NCBI GenBank assembly: GCA_965224015.1
Contig: OZ245032.1
Coordinates: 2,108,001 to 2,172,000 of the forward strand
DNA: 64,000 nucleotides
Direction: 5' to 3'
Source of the DNA: CBDCVD01 sp965224015
GTDB lineage: Bacteria; Pseudomonadota; Alphaproteobacteria; Rhizobiales; CBDCVD01
Below, in pieces: positions 27,772-35,030 of this stretch (position 1 is its first letter; each line of letters opens with the position of its first letter). The notes beneath the pieces are model-generated. The model was not told where the DNA came from and searched no databases. It saw nothing but the letters and a program-made list of their open reading frames with translations. Made by a program: the position numbers and the translations under genes.

Positions 27772-27874
27772 ATACCAGCGGTATTGGCTTTATAGACACG
27801 CCGGCTGGTGTAGGGCCTTGATAACACACTTAACTGACGCTAAGCCATGAGTCATTGTTAAGGACCCTTGGTAT
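27772..27874 (+). repeat. R1 dispersed repeat, full copy 2
   Basis: A 103-bp copy with the same ends as copy 1. It lies between eryC and the eryH/eryI pair and directly borders a truncated reading frame. Confidence 0.9.
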
Positions 27875-27875
27875 T

Positions 27876-27984
27876 AGAGCGTGCTGCCGCTGCAAAGGCG
27901 GTCGCAGGCTCTTCTTCGATGAAAGCCAATCCGGTCCTCCTGACGGCATCCGACCTTGAAGCCATCATGGCCGACGCTGCTTGA
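27876..27984 (+). pseudogene. C-terminal gene fragment next to R1
   Basis: The frame ending with TGA at 27982-27984 reads ERAAAAKAVAGSSSMKANPV, then LLTASDLEAIMADAA, which looks like a protein tail. Its upstream part is replaced by the R1 repeat. In rhizobia the tpiB-rpiB pair is preceded by the DeoR-type regulator gene eryR, so this may be what is left of that gene. The identity is a guess from position only. Confidence 0.35.
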
Positions 27985-28009
27985 CGATATGCGTATAAGG
28001 AAAACAAAA

Positions 28010-28834
28010 ATGAAGATGAAGACGAAGGCAAAAACAAAGACAAAGACAAAGACAAAGACAAAGACAAAGACAAAAGACAAACTGTGGATCGGCACTAGCT
28101 GGAAAATGAACAAGACGCTTGCGCAAGCGCGAGCCTTTGCGACCGCGCTGGCGGCAAACGACCCTGACAGGGATGAGCGGATCCAGCGTTTTGTCATCCC
28201 GCCCTTCACAGTGGTCCGCGAAGTCGCGGAAAGGCTCGCTGAAACATCCGTGAAGGTTGGCGCGCAAAACATGCATTGGGCCGATGCAGGCGCATGGACC
28301 GGCGAGATTTCGCCGCTCATGTTGAAAGACTGCCAGTTGGACATAGTTGAACTGGGTCATTCTGAAAGACGTGTCCATTTTGGTGAAACCGATGAAACTG
28401 TCGGTTGGAAAACCGAAACCGCTGTGCGCCATGGCCTTATCCCCCTCATCTGCATTGGCGAAACCCTGGAAGACCGTGAAGCAGGCCGCGCGCAGGAAGT
28501 ACTGGAAACACAGGCCCGGGGCGCTCTCGCCAAATTGCCCGAGGATCAAAAGGGGGCGGAAATCCTGCTTGCCTATGAGCCCGTCTGGGCAATCGGCGAT
28601 GGGGGAATTCCCGCCACATCCGATTATGCCGATGCGCGTCAGTCGGAAATCATTGCTGCCGCCGAAGCCGTTTTGGGCCGCCGGATCCCCTGCCTTTATG
28701 GCGGGTCGGTCAATTTCGGCAACTGTGAAGACCTTATATCCTGCCCGAACATTGACGGGCTTTTTATCGGCCGCGCGGCCTGGAACGTCGAGGGCTATCT
28801 CGACATTTTGGCCAAATGTGCGGCAAAACTTTGA
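28010..28834 (+). CDS. eryH: triose-phosphate-isomerase paralogue EryH/TpiA2 (D-3-tetrulose-4-phosphate isomerase)
   Basis: A 274-residue TIM-barrel isomerase. It has GTSWKMNKT with the active-site Asn-Lys, catalytic His in LGHSERRVHFG, catalytic Glu in LLAYEPVWAIGDG, and loop 7 in LYGGSVNFGN. In Brucella TpiA2 (EryH) turns D-3-tetrulose 4-phosphate into D-erythrulose 4-phosphate rather than serving glycolysis; the eryC and rpiB neighbours support this. The ATG at 28010 lies nine bases after AAGG. The first 22 residues are a Lys-Thr repeat made by a hexanucleotide array, ahead of the normal start KLWIGTSW. That tail is foreign to the family. Confidence 0.88.
   Translation: MKMKTKAKTKTKTKTKTKTKTKDKLWIGTSWKMNKTLAQARAFATALAANDPDRDERIQRFVIPPFTVVREVAERLAETSVKVGAQNMHWADAGAWTGEISPLMLKDCQLDIVELGHSERRVHFGETDETVGWKTETAVRHGLIPLICIGETLEDREAGRAQEVLETQARGALAKLPEDQKGAEILLAYEPVWAIGDGGIPATSDYADARQSEIIAAAEAVLGRRIPCLYGGSVNFGNCEDLISCPNIDGLFIGRAAWNVEGYLDILAKCAAKL
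28034..28069 (+). repeat. ACAAAG hexanucleotide microsatellite inside eryH
   Basis: Six perfect ACAAAG units, with a degenerate lead-in and end, encode alternating Lys and Thr at the N terminus of EryH. Copy-number changes would keep the frame. Confidence 0.9.
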
Positions 28835-28847
28835 AGGAGCTGAACCC

Positions 28848-29300
28848 ATGAAACTGGCAATTGCAGGAGACAGCGTAGGCGAAGGCCTCGCGAAAACACT
28901 CGCCGACTATCTCAAGGACAAGCACGAAGTGTTCGAAATCTCGCGCACTGAAGACGGCCCCGATGCATTCTATGCCAATCTGTCGGATCGGGTTGCCAGC
29001 GCTGTGCGGGAGGGAACCTATGATCGTGCGATCCTCATCTGCGGAACCGGCATCGGCGTTGCAATATCTGCCAATAAGGTTCCCGGAATTAGGGCCGCCC
29101 AATGCCATGACACCTATTCCGCCGAGCGCGCTTCGCTTTCCAACAACGCCCAGATCATCACCATGGGCGCGCGAGTGATTGGCCCCGAACTGGCAAAGGC
29201 AATTGCCGATGCCTTTCTCAAGGAAACATTCGAGAAGAACGGTCGCTCGGCTGACAATGTGAATGCGATCAACAAGGTTGATGCCAAGTACAACAGGTGA
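28848..29300 (+). CDS. eryI: RpiB-family isomerase EryI (D-erythrose-4-phosphate isomerase)
   Basis: A 150-residue LacAB/RpiB sugar-phosphate isomerase. Active-site segments are ICGTGIGVAISANKVPGIRA with the catalytic Cys, then HDTYSAERASLSNNA and ITMGARVIG. In the ery pathway this paralogue (EryI) forms D-erythrose 4-phosphate, which enters the pentose phosphate pathway. GGAG lies before the ATG, and the gene follows eryH by 13 bases. A separate housekeeping rpiA at 62414-63136 supports a dedicated polyol role for this one. Confidence 0.9.
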   Translation: MKLAIAGDSVGEGLAKTLADYLKDKHEVFEISRTEDGPDAFYANLSDRVASAVREGTYDRAILICGTGIGVAISANKVPGIRAAQCHDTYSAERASLSNNAQIITMGARVIGPELAKAIADAFLKETFEKNGRSADNVNAINKVDAKYNR

Positions 29301-29323
29301 CCCCAGTTATGGATAAAGATGCT

Positions 29324-30178
29324 CTAGCGCGCCAGCGACACTTGGATCTGTTCCGCCGTATCGCGCAGCTTTGGCAGATAGGTTTCGATCATCATCTCTG
29401 GAGTTGCCCGGATCGACGGCACCGCGATGTTGATCGCGCCCGCGGTCACACCGGAGCGATAGCGCAATGGGATCGCCAACGATAGCAGCCCCAGTTCAAG
29501 TTCCTGATCGACGAGCGACCAGCCATCGTTGCGCACTTTTTCGAGGATCTGGCGGAACTTGTTTTTGTTGGTCACGCTATATTGCGTACGCGGAACAAGC
29601 CGCGCATTCGCGATGATCGCGTCCCAGTATTCTTCAGGCTGCGCCGCCAGCAAGACGCGCCCATTGGCGGTGTAAAACGCAGATTGCCGGCTGCCGACCG
29701 TTATGCCGACGCTGATGATGTTATGCGCCTGGATGCCCGCGACATAAACTACCTCAAGACCATCCAGGATGGCTGCGGTACAGCTTTCACCGGTCCGCTC
29801 GGACAAGCGCTCCATAAACGGGCGGGCGCGGTCCCAGATGCCGATCTTGGATAGAACCGAAAAACCAAGCTCAAGCACCTTCGGCGTAAGATCGAAGAGC
29901 TTGCCATCGGTGACGACGTAACCTTCCTTGACCAGCGTCAACAGGAACCGGCGCGCTGTTGCGCGGCTCATGTCGGTTTCGACGGCGACTTCGCTCAGTG
30001 TCATCTTGCGAGAGGTGCGGCTGAAACTGCTCAGGATCGACAGACCGCGCGACAGTGACGAGACGAAGTCCCGGCTCGATAGTTTGTCCTGATCGTCAAA
30101 AGTCGAATCAGGATCGACCGTGCCCAGACGATTCTCGCTCGCTACCGATGCGCGCACCTTTGAGACTGACTTTGCCAT
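29324..30178 (-). CDS. IclR-family transcriptional regulator
   Basis: A 284-residue regulator. The winged helix at about 45-105 includes LSEVAVETDMSRATARRFLL and GYVVTDGKLFDLTPKVLELG. The C-terminal GAF-like IclR effector domain follows (AAILDGLEVVYVAGI, GAINIAVPS). It resembles the PcaR/PobR-type members that sense aromatic or sugar acids. It converges on eryI, with its stop 23 bases beyond, and may control the oxidation or polyol genes or an unlinked set. A leading 35-residue tail is low in complexity. Confidence 0.88.
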   Translation of the reverse strand: MAKSVSKVRASVASENRLGTVDPDSTFDDQDKLSSRDFVSSLSRGLSILSSFSRTSRKMTLSEVAVETDMSRATARRFLLTLVKEGYVVTDGKLFDLTPKVLELGFSVLSKIGIWDRARPFMERLSERTGESCTAAILDGLEVVYVAGIQAHNIISVGITVGSRQSAFYTANGRVLLAAQPEEYWDAIIANARLVPRTQYSVTNKNKFRQILEKVRNDGWSLVDQELELGLLSLAIPLRYRSGVTAGAINIAVPSIRATPEMMIETYLPKLRDTAEQIQVSLAR

Positions 30179-30207
30179 TTTCCCACTTTCCCTGAACTGC
30201 GAGATAT

Positions 30208-30271
30208 TATAGCAAAATGCGTTTGATGGGAATCATGGGGCTTTGCCGTATTCTTCTCGCATTTTGCTATA
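30208..30271. repeat. R4 inverted repeat, copy 2
   Basis: Perfect 14-base arms, TATAGCAAAATGCG and CGCATTTTGCTATA, between the IclR and dapD genes. It is the reverse-orientation relative of 11377-11437. It could act as a terminator-like stem, but no clear T-run follows. Confidence 0.65.
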
Positions 30272-30314
30272 GCGCCATTTGGTGCGTCCACTTTATTGCC
30301 GTGGTGGTTTCCAG

Positions 30315-31160
30315 CTAGTCACGCAACAGATCGTTGATGCTTGTCTTGGCGCGGGTGCGCGCATCGACGCGCTTGACGATCACGGCACAGTAAAGATTTG
30401 GCCCAGGAGAGCCGTCGGGCAATGGCTTGCCAGGCAGTGTTCCCGACACAACAACCGAATAAGGCGGCACCTCTCCCTGGTGGATTTCTCCGGTGCTGCG
30501 GTCGACGATCTTGGTGGAAGCCCCGATATAGACCCCCATCGAGAGAACCGACCCTTGGCGCACAATTACACCTTCCGCCACCTCGGCGCGGGCGCCGATA
30601 AAACAATTATCCTCGATAATGACCGGCCCGGCTTGCAAAGGTTCAAGCACCCCCCCAATGCCGGTTCCGCCGGACAGGTGTACGTTCTTGCCAATCTGGG
30701 CGCACGAGCCGACCGTGGCCCAGGTGTCGACCATCGTACCCGTGTCCACATAGGCGCCAAGATTGACAAACGACGGCATCAGCACGACACCCGGAGCGAT
30801 ATAGGCGGAGCGGCGAACGATGCAATTGGGCACGGCACGAAAGCCTGCCGCACGAAAATGACCCTCATTCCAGCCAGCGAACTTGCTGGGCACCTTGTCC
30901 CACCAGTTTGCAGTTCCTGCGCCGCCGGATATCAGGTTCATGTCATTGAGGCGAAACGACAGCAGGACGGCTTTTTTCAGCCATTGATTAACTGTCCAGG
31001 TCCCGTCAGCCTGATGCTCAGCGATGCGCGCAACCCCAGTGTCCAGCGCTTCAAGCGCCGCCTCGACCGCCTCACGAATCTCCCCTTGCGTATGCTTATC
31101 AATCGCCTCCAGATCCGCGAACGCTGCGTCAATGACGCTAATCAGTTGTGTGTCTGTCAT
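30315..31160 (-). CDS. dapD: 2,3,4,5-tetrahydropyridine-2,6-dicarboxylate N-succinyltransferase
   Basis: A 281-residue enzyme of the succinylase branch of lysine and diaminopimelate synthesis. The middle is a left-handed beta-helix of hexapeptide repeats (YIAPGVVLMPSFVNLGAYVD, then VGSCAQIGKNVHLSGGTGIG and NCFIGARAEVAEGVIV). The N-terminal helical domain and C-terminal tail are present at normal length. It is last in the argB / nucleotidase / dapD operon, 18 bases after the nucleotidase stop. Confidence 0.95.
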   Translation of the reverse strand: MTDTQLISVIDAAFADLEAIDKHTQGEIREAVEAALEALDTGVARIAEHQADGTWTVNQWLKKAVLLSFRLNDMNLISGGAGTANWWDKVPSKFAGWNEGHFRAAGFRAVPNCIVRRSAYIAPGVVLMPSFVNLGAYVDTGTMVDTWATVGSCAQIGKNVHLSGGTGIGGVLEPLQAGPVIIEDNCFIGARAEVAEGVIVRQGSVLSMGVYIGASTKIVDRSTGEIHQGEVPPYSVVVSGTLPGKPLPDGSPGPNLYCAVIVKRVDARTRAKTSINDLLRD

Positions 31161-31178
31161 TTGTTCTCTCTTTGCTGA

Positions 31179-31907
31179 TTATATTCCATGCCCGTTCTCT
31201 CCGCCCGCAACAGCGCGCAAAAAATCACTCAGATCCCGCGTAAAATAATGAACATGGGTATCAAGTTTCCCAGGCTTACGGGCCCTATCATTTGTACGGG
31301 CATCGCCAACAAGAACCGTTTTCATCCCCAACGCATGGGGCACCTTGAGGTTGACCGATAAGTCCTCAAAAAAAGCCGCTTTGTCAGGCCTGACATCACA
31401 TGTCGATAGAAACGCTGCATAGGCCTTGGCGCCGGGCTTTGGCAGAAAACCTGCATCGGCAACATCGAAAATCCTATCAAACAATCCCGTCAAGCCCGCC
31501 TGACTCAGAACCGCATTCGCATGCGCACGGGTGCCGTTGGTAAAAATATACTTGCGCCCGGAGAGCGCTCGGATGGCCGCACGCAGTCGTGGATCGTCGC
31601 CGACAACACTGTAATCAATATCATGGACATAGTCGAGAAACGCGTAAGGGGCAATATTGTGCTCATGCATCAAGCCGCGAAGGGTTGTGCCATATTTGTG
31701 GAAATAGGCGCGCCGCTTGGCCCAGGCGGCTTCCTCGTTAACATCAAGCAATTGCGCAATAAATGTTCCCATGCGCGCGTGAATCTGCGCAAACAGATTG
31801 GTCTCGGGCGGATAAAGGGTATTGTCGAGATCAAAGATCCAGACGTCAACGCCATTCAGCGTCGCGCCGCGAATTGGCGCGGTCTTGCGTGCGTCCGCTT
31901 GCCTCAT
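31179..31907 (-). CDS. HAD-superfamily pyrimidine 5'-nucleotidase
   Basis: A 242-residue HAD hydrolase. The motif I nucleophile is VWIFDLDNTLYPP (about 15-27) and motif II is KYIFTNGT. KPGAKAY and AAFFEDLSVNL supply the Lys and acidic residues. It belongs to the SDT1/pyrimidine 5'-nucleotidase type that often sits beside dapD and argB in alphaproteobacteria. It overlaps the argB stop by 4 bases. Confidence 0.88.
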   Translation of the reverse strand: MRQADARKTAPIRGATLNGVDVWIFDLDNTLYPPETNLFAQIHARMGTFIAQLLDVNEEAAWAKRRAYFHKYGTTLRGLMHEHNIAPYAFLDYVHDIDYSVVGDDPRLRAAIRALSGRKYIFTNGTRAHANAVLSQAGLTGLFDRIFDVADAGFLPKPGAKAYAAFLSTCDVRPDKAAFFEDLSVNLKVPHALGMKTVLVGDARTNDRARKPGKLDTHVHYFTRDLSDFLRAVAGGENGHGI

Positions 31908-32800
31908 GGCACGATCATCGTTCCGGCGCCGTGCTCGGTAAAAAGCTCAAGCAGCACCGCGTGTTCGACTTTACCATTGAGAATGACCGAGGCTTCCACA
32001 CCCTGGTCGAGCGCGTCAATACATGTGTTGACTTTGGGGATCATGCCTGCGGTTATTGTCCCGTCATCGACAAGCGCGCGCGCCTGAGCGATCGTCAGCT
32101 CTTCCTGCAATTCACCGGAGCGATCGAGCACACCGGATACGTCGGTGAGCAGCAGGAGGCGCTTGGCCCCAAGTGCTCCGGCGATAGCGCCTGCAAATGT
32201 ATCCGAATTGATATTATAGGTTTGTCCGTCCGTCCCGCAAGCAACCGGCGCAATGACGGGGATAATCTTCGATGCCGTCATTGTCTCGATAACCTTGCCG
32301 TTGACAGATGCGGGCTCGCCAACAAACCCGAGATCAAGATCAGGCGTCTCGTTCGCGGCACCATCCTTATGCGATCTCCTTAACTTGCGCGCGACCAGCA
32401 GATTGCCGTCTTTGCCACAAATGCCGACAGCGCGCCCACCCTGATCATTGATTGATGACACGATCCGTTTGTTTATGGTGCCGGCCAACACCATTTCAAC
32501 AACCTCCATTATGCGCTCATCTGTAACGCGAAGACCGGACGCAAAGGTGCTCTCAATGCCCAATCGCTCCAACATAGCCGCGATCTGCGGTCCGCCCCCA
32601 TGAACAACAACCGGGTTGACACCGCTTTGTTTAAGCAGGACCACGTCGCGGGCAAACGCCTTGGCGGCAAGCGGGTCGCCCATTGCATGCCCGCCATATT
32701 TGATAACGATGGTCTTACCATCATGGTGCTGCATGTAAGGGAGAGCTTTGGAGAGTACCCTCGCCTGGGCTTCGGAATGATGAACTGGTGCCTGAGACAT
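31904..32800 (-). CDS. argB: acetylglutamate kinase
   Basis: A 298-residue amino-acid kinase for the second step of arginine synthesis. Key segments are TIVIKYGGHAMGD (about 30-42), VVHGGGPQIAAML for N-acetylglutamate/ATP phosphate binding, YNINSDTFAGAIAGALGAKR, and TDVSGVLD. Length and the N-terminal extension fit arginine-sensitive kinases of alphaproteobacteria. It is first in the operon. The upstream gap carries a 13-bp tandem repeat. Confidence 0.95.
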   Translation of the reverse strand: MSQAPVHHSEAQARVLSKALPYMQHHDGKTIVIKYGGHAMGDPLAAKAFARDVVLLKQSGVNPVVVHGGGPQIAAMLERLGIESTFASGLRVTDERIMEVVEMVLAGTINKRIVSSINDQGGRAVGICGKDGNLLVARKLRRSHKDGAANETPDLDLGFVGEPASVNGKVIETMTASKIIPVIAPVACGTDGQTYNINSDTFAGAIAGALGAKRLLLLTDVSGVLDRSGELQEELTIAQARALVDDGTITAGMIPKVNTCIDALDQGVEASVILNGKVEHAVLLELFTEHGAGTMIVP

Positions 32801-32838
32801 GAACGCAACGCCCTATTCGGTTAGCATGCTACATCATT

Positions 32839-32890
32839 AGCATGTTTACTAAGCATGTTTACTAAGCATGTTTACTAAGCATGTTTATTA
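32839..32890. repeat. 13-bp tandem repeat upstream of argB
   Basis: Four head-to-tail copies of AGCATGTTTACTA (the last has one change) begin 39 bases upstream of the argB start. The position overlaps where a promoter would lie. Confidence 0.8.
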
Positions 32891-32949
32891 AGCATTTTTG
32901 TTCATGCAAGCAAACAAAAGTGCAAATCCTGTCGCCCGGCAAGCCGTCG

Positions 32950-33249
32950 TCACATCGCGTGGGTCAGCATGATATTCATGTCCTCAAAACCCTTGTCGCG
33001 TACAGGAACAAGGGCAGCATATTCTTCGGATTCGAACATCTTTTTCACCGCATCCCCAGACTCAAAGTCCATGACAAGGACCATACCGCTGGGCCTTCCG
33101 TGAAGGCTTTGGTCGACTTTTACGCGCTTTATCAATGCGCCGCCGGCACCCATGAGCAGTGGTAGCACCCCATGCAGATATTCCTGCACCGAGGCCATTT
33201 CGCTTGCATTGGGGGTTGCGGTGACCACCAGGGTTGTCTTTTCACGCAT
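32950..33249 (-). CDS. DUF1330-family small protein
   Basis: A 99-residue protein with a ferredoxin-like alpha/beta pattern. The C-terminal segment GMVLVMDFESGDAVKKMFES, then EEYAALVPVRDKGF, is typical of DUF1330. The function of the family is unsettled. The gene is divergent from a TetR regulator, with a palindrome between them, so it is probably that regulator's target. No signal peptide is present. Confidence 0.75.
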   Translation of the reverse strand: MREKTTLVVTATPNASEMASVQEYLHGVLPLLMGAGGALIKRVKVDQSLHGRPSGMVLVMDFESGDAVKKMFESEEYAALVPVRDKGFEDMNIMLTHAM

Positions 33250-33279
33250 TGTTTCATATCTCCATTTTAGACTTTTCAG

Positions 33280-33289
33280 AACGATCGTT
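33280..33289. promoter_or_regulatory. candidate TetR operator between DUF1330 and TetR genes
   Basis: The palindrome AACGATCGTT is a common core of TetR/NemR-type operators. It lies 31 bases from the DUF1330 start and 41 bases from the TetR start. Confidence 0.5.
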
Positions 33290-33329
33290 TAGTTATAAAA
33301 TAAATTCTGTATTGTCAAACGGAAAATCC

Positions 33330-33947
33330 ATGGGACGCAAAAAAAGCTACGATCGGGATGTGCTCATCGCCAAAGCCACGGAGATCTTCCGTGAGAACGG
33401 GTTTGCCGGCACATCGGCGCACAAGCTCGTTCAGGCGCTCGGCGTTAACCGCTACAGCCTTTATGCGGAATTTGGCAGCAAGCAGGGGCTCTTTGATGTG
33501 GCCCTTGCGCGCTACAATGAGGACGTGGTGGCGCGGAACTTTGGTCGTCTGGAGGCGGCGGGAGCGGGAATAGACGCAATCCGGGCGCTGTTGCAATTTT
33601 ACGGATCGGCAGGTAGAGGTCCGGCCGCAGGCCGTGGATGCCTGCTGTGCAATACCGCGGTTGAATTTGGTCCCGACGATCCCAGTGGCGCGGGCTTTGT
33701 CAGGGCCTATTTCGACCGCCTGTCATGTGCGTTCCGCACAGCCCTTGGCAATGCGCGTGCTAAAGGTGAGCTTGGCGCTCATGTGGATGTGGGTAAAGAA
33801 GCCAATTTTTTTACAGCCTTCGTTTTGGGTCTGTTTGTGCAGCTAAGGGCCAACGTTCCCCCCGTAATTATTGAAAATGCTGCACAGGTTGCCATTGATC
33901 ACCTTGAAGCGCTGCGAGCCGGTGCTGGAGGCTGCAGCGATGACTGA
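33330..33947 (+). CDS. TetR-family transcriptional regulator
   Basis: A 205-residue repressor. The N-terminal helix-turn-helix reads IAKATEIFRENGFAGTSAHK, then LVQALGVNRYSLYAEFGSKQ (about 12-53). The middle has GCLLCNTAVEFGPDDP, the conserved Cys-containing segment of the NemR-like group, whose members often sense electrophiles. The start at ATG 33330 makes the product begin with MGRKKSYD; the longer frame runs into the divergent promoter. It probably represses itself and the DUF1330 gene. Confidence 0.85.
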   Translation: MGRKKSYDRDVLIAKATEIFRENGFAGTSAHKLVQALGVNRYSLYAEFGSKQGLFDVALARYNEDVVARNFGRLEAAGAGIDAIRALLQFYGSAGRGPAAGRGCLLCNTAVEFGPDDPSGAGFVRAYFDRLSCAFRTALGNARAKGELGAHVDVGKEANFFTAFVLGLFVQLRANVPPVIIENAAQVAIDHLEALRAGAGGCSDD

Positions 33948-33976
33948 GACGCGCCTCGCAACGGGCGCACCCCGCG

Positions 33977-34384
33977 TTACCACCTGCGCCAAGTATCATA
34001 GTGGGCGCGGCGCACTTTCAGAATGCGGCCGCTACAACGATCAAGTTTTATCCGAAAATAGCGCCCATAGCGAAATGCGTTCAGGCGCACAACGCGCCCT
34101 TTGGCGCGCACATTGTGCAGTCTCCTGAACCCTTTACGCCACAAACGCCGCTTTACCCGCCGCGGGTGCACACAGCGCGCATGGGCTAGATAATAGGTTG
34201 GGGACCTTTGCTGATCAACACGGCGCGCGCGGGTGATAGCCATGTTGGCTCCGTTAAGATCCACGGCGAGCCTGGCCGAGGCGCCGGAGGCGTGGGACAG
34301 GGAAGGCATTGTTGTCCCTGTGACGAGCGGTGCGGCAATGAGGATTAATGAGGGCAGGGCAGCTTTAAATATACGAACTGGCAT
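33977..34384 (-). CDS. small secreted, strongly basic protein
   Basis: A 135-residue protein with a signal peptide (MPVRIFKAALPSLILIAAPL, ending near SLSHA-SGA). The mature part is rich in Arg and His, with ARCVHPRRVKRRLWRKGFRR and YGRYFRIKLDRCSG, and has two Cys. I recognise the general look of small periplasmic basic proteins of rhizobia but no named family. AGGAG precedes the ATG at 34384. An R1 repeat stands 29 bases upstream, so the promoter must lie in or beyond it. Confidence 0.65.
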   Translation of the reverse strand: MPVRIFKAALPSLILIAAPLVTGTTMPSLSHASGASARLAVDLNGANMAITRARRVDQQRSPTYYLAHARCVHPRRVKRRLWRKGFRRLHNVRAKGRVVRLNAFRYGRYFRIKLDRCSGRILKVRRAHYDTWRRW

Positions 34385-34412
34385 TATCGATCTCCTATTG
34401 TAGGCATGCATA

Positions 34413-34515
34413 ATACCAGCGGTATTGGCTTTATAGACACGCTGACTGGTGTACTGCCTTGATAACACACCTTTTTGACGCTAATCCATGAGTCATTGTT
34501 AAGGACCCTTGGTAT
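34413..34515 (+). repeat. R1 dispersed repeat, full copy 3
   Basis: A 103-bp copy nearly identical to copy 1. With the two entries below it makes a 440-base cluster in the 646-base gap before the MscS gene. The rest of that gap shows no gene. Confidence 0.9.
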
Positions 34516-34608
34516 AAGAATAAATAGCACGCAATAGGTGAATAAATGCAGAACCGCTCGTTTATCGAGTGTTCATGTTATTTTAGCCCCTGCCAAGCGT
34601 GTTGAATG

Positions 34609-34639
34609 ATACCAGCGGTATTGGCTTTATAGACACGCT
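34609..34639 (+). repeat. R1 fragment (left 31 bp)
   Basis: Only the left end is present: ATACCAGCGGTATTGGCTTT and a few bases more, then unrelated sequence. Confidence 0.85.
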
Positions 34640-34751
34640 CAATGTGAGCTTTCAATAGGTGGTCCATTCGATCCCTGCTATGGAGATTGGAGATATTATA
34701 ATCCAAGCACCCATGGAGAGACCGCATGCTATATTGCGCAAATTTGCGATG

Positions 34752-34854
34752 ATACCAGCGGTATTGGCTTTATGTACACGCCGTCTGGTGTACTGCCTTG
34801 ATAACACACCTCTTTGACGCTAATCCATGAGTCATTGGCAAGGGCCCTTGGTAT
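34752..34854 (+). repeat. R1 dispersed repeat, full copy 4
   Basis: A 103-bp copy. Its right end carries the perfect palindrome CAAGGGCCCTTG. Confidence 0.9.
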
Positions 34855-35030
34855 GAACTGCAGGAAATGGCCCTTGACAAAAACTCGACATGCCAGCCTA
34901 TCGCTGGCATGACAGGCTCAAATGGCTGGATCCGCCCTTCTACAGGCATGAGCCGTTAAAGCGGGCACAAAACCAATGCCGCTGGCATTAATCCGTCGTC
35001 GCGGTTTTCTGCGATGGCATTCCCGACAGC

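Noticed and set aside
27965..28849. 294-codon minus-strand frame opposite eryH
   Set aside because: It mirrors the TPI gene and includes a Cys-Leu run from the microsatellite; no family is recognisable.
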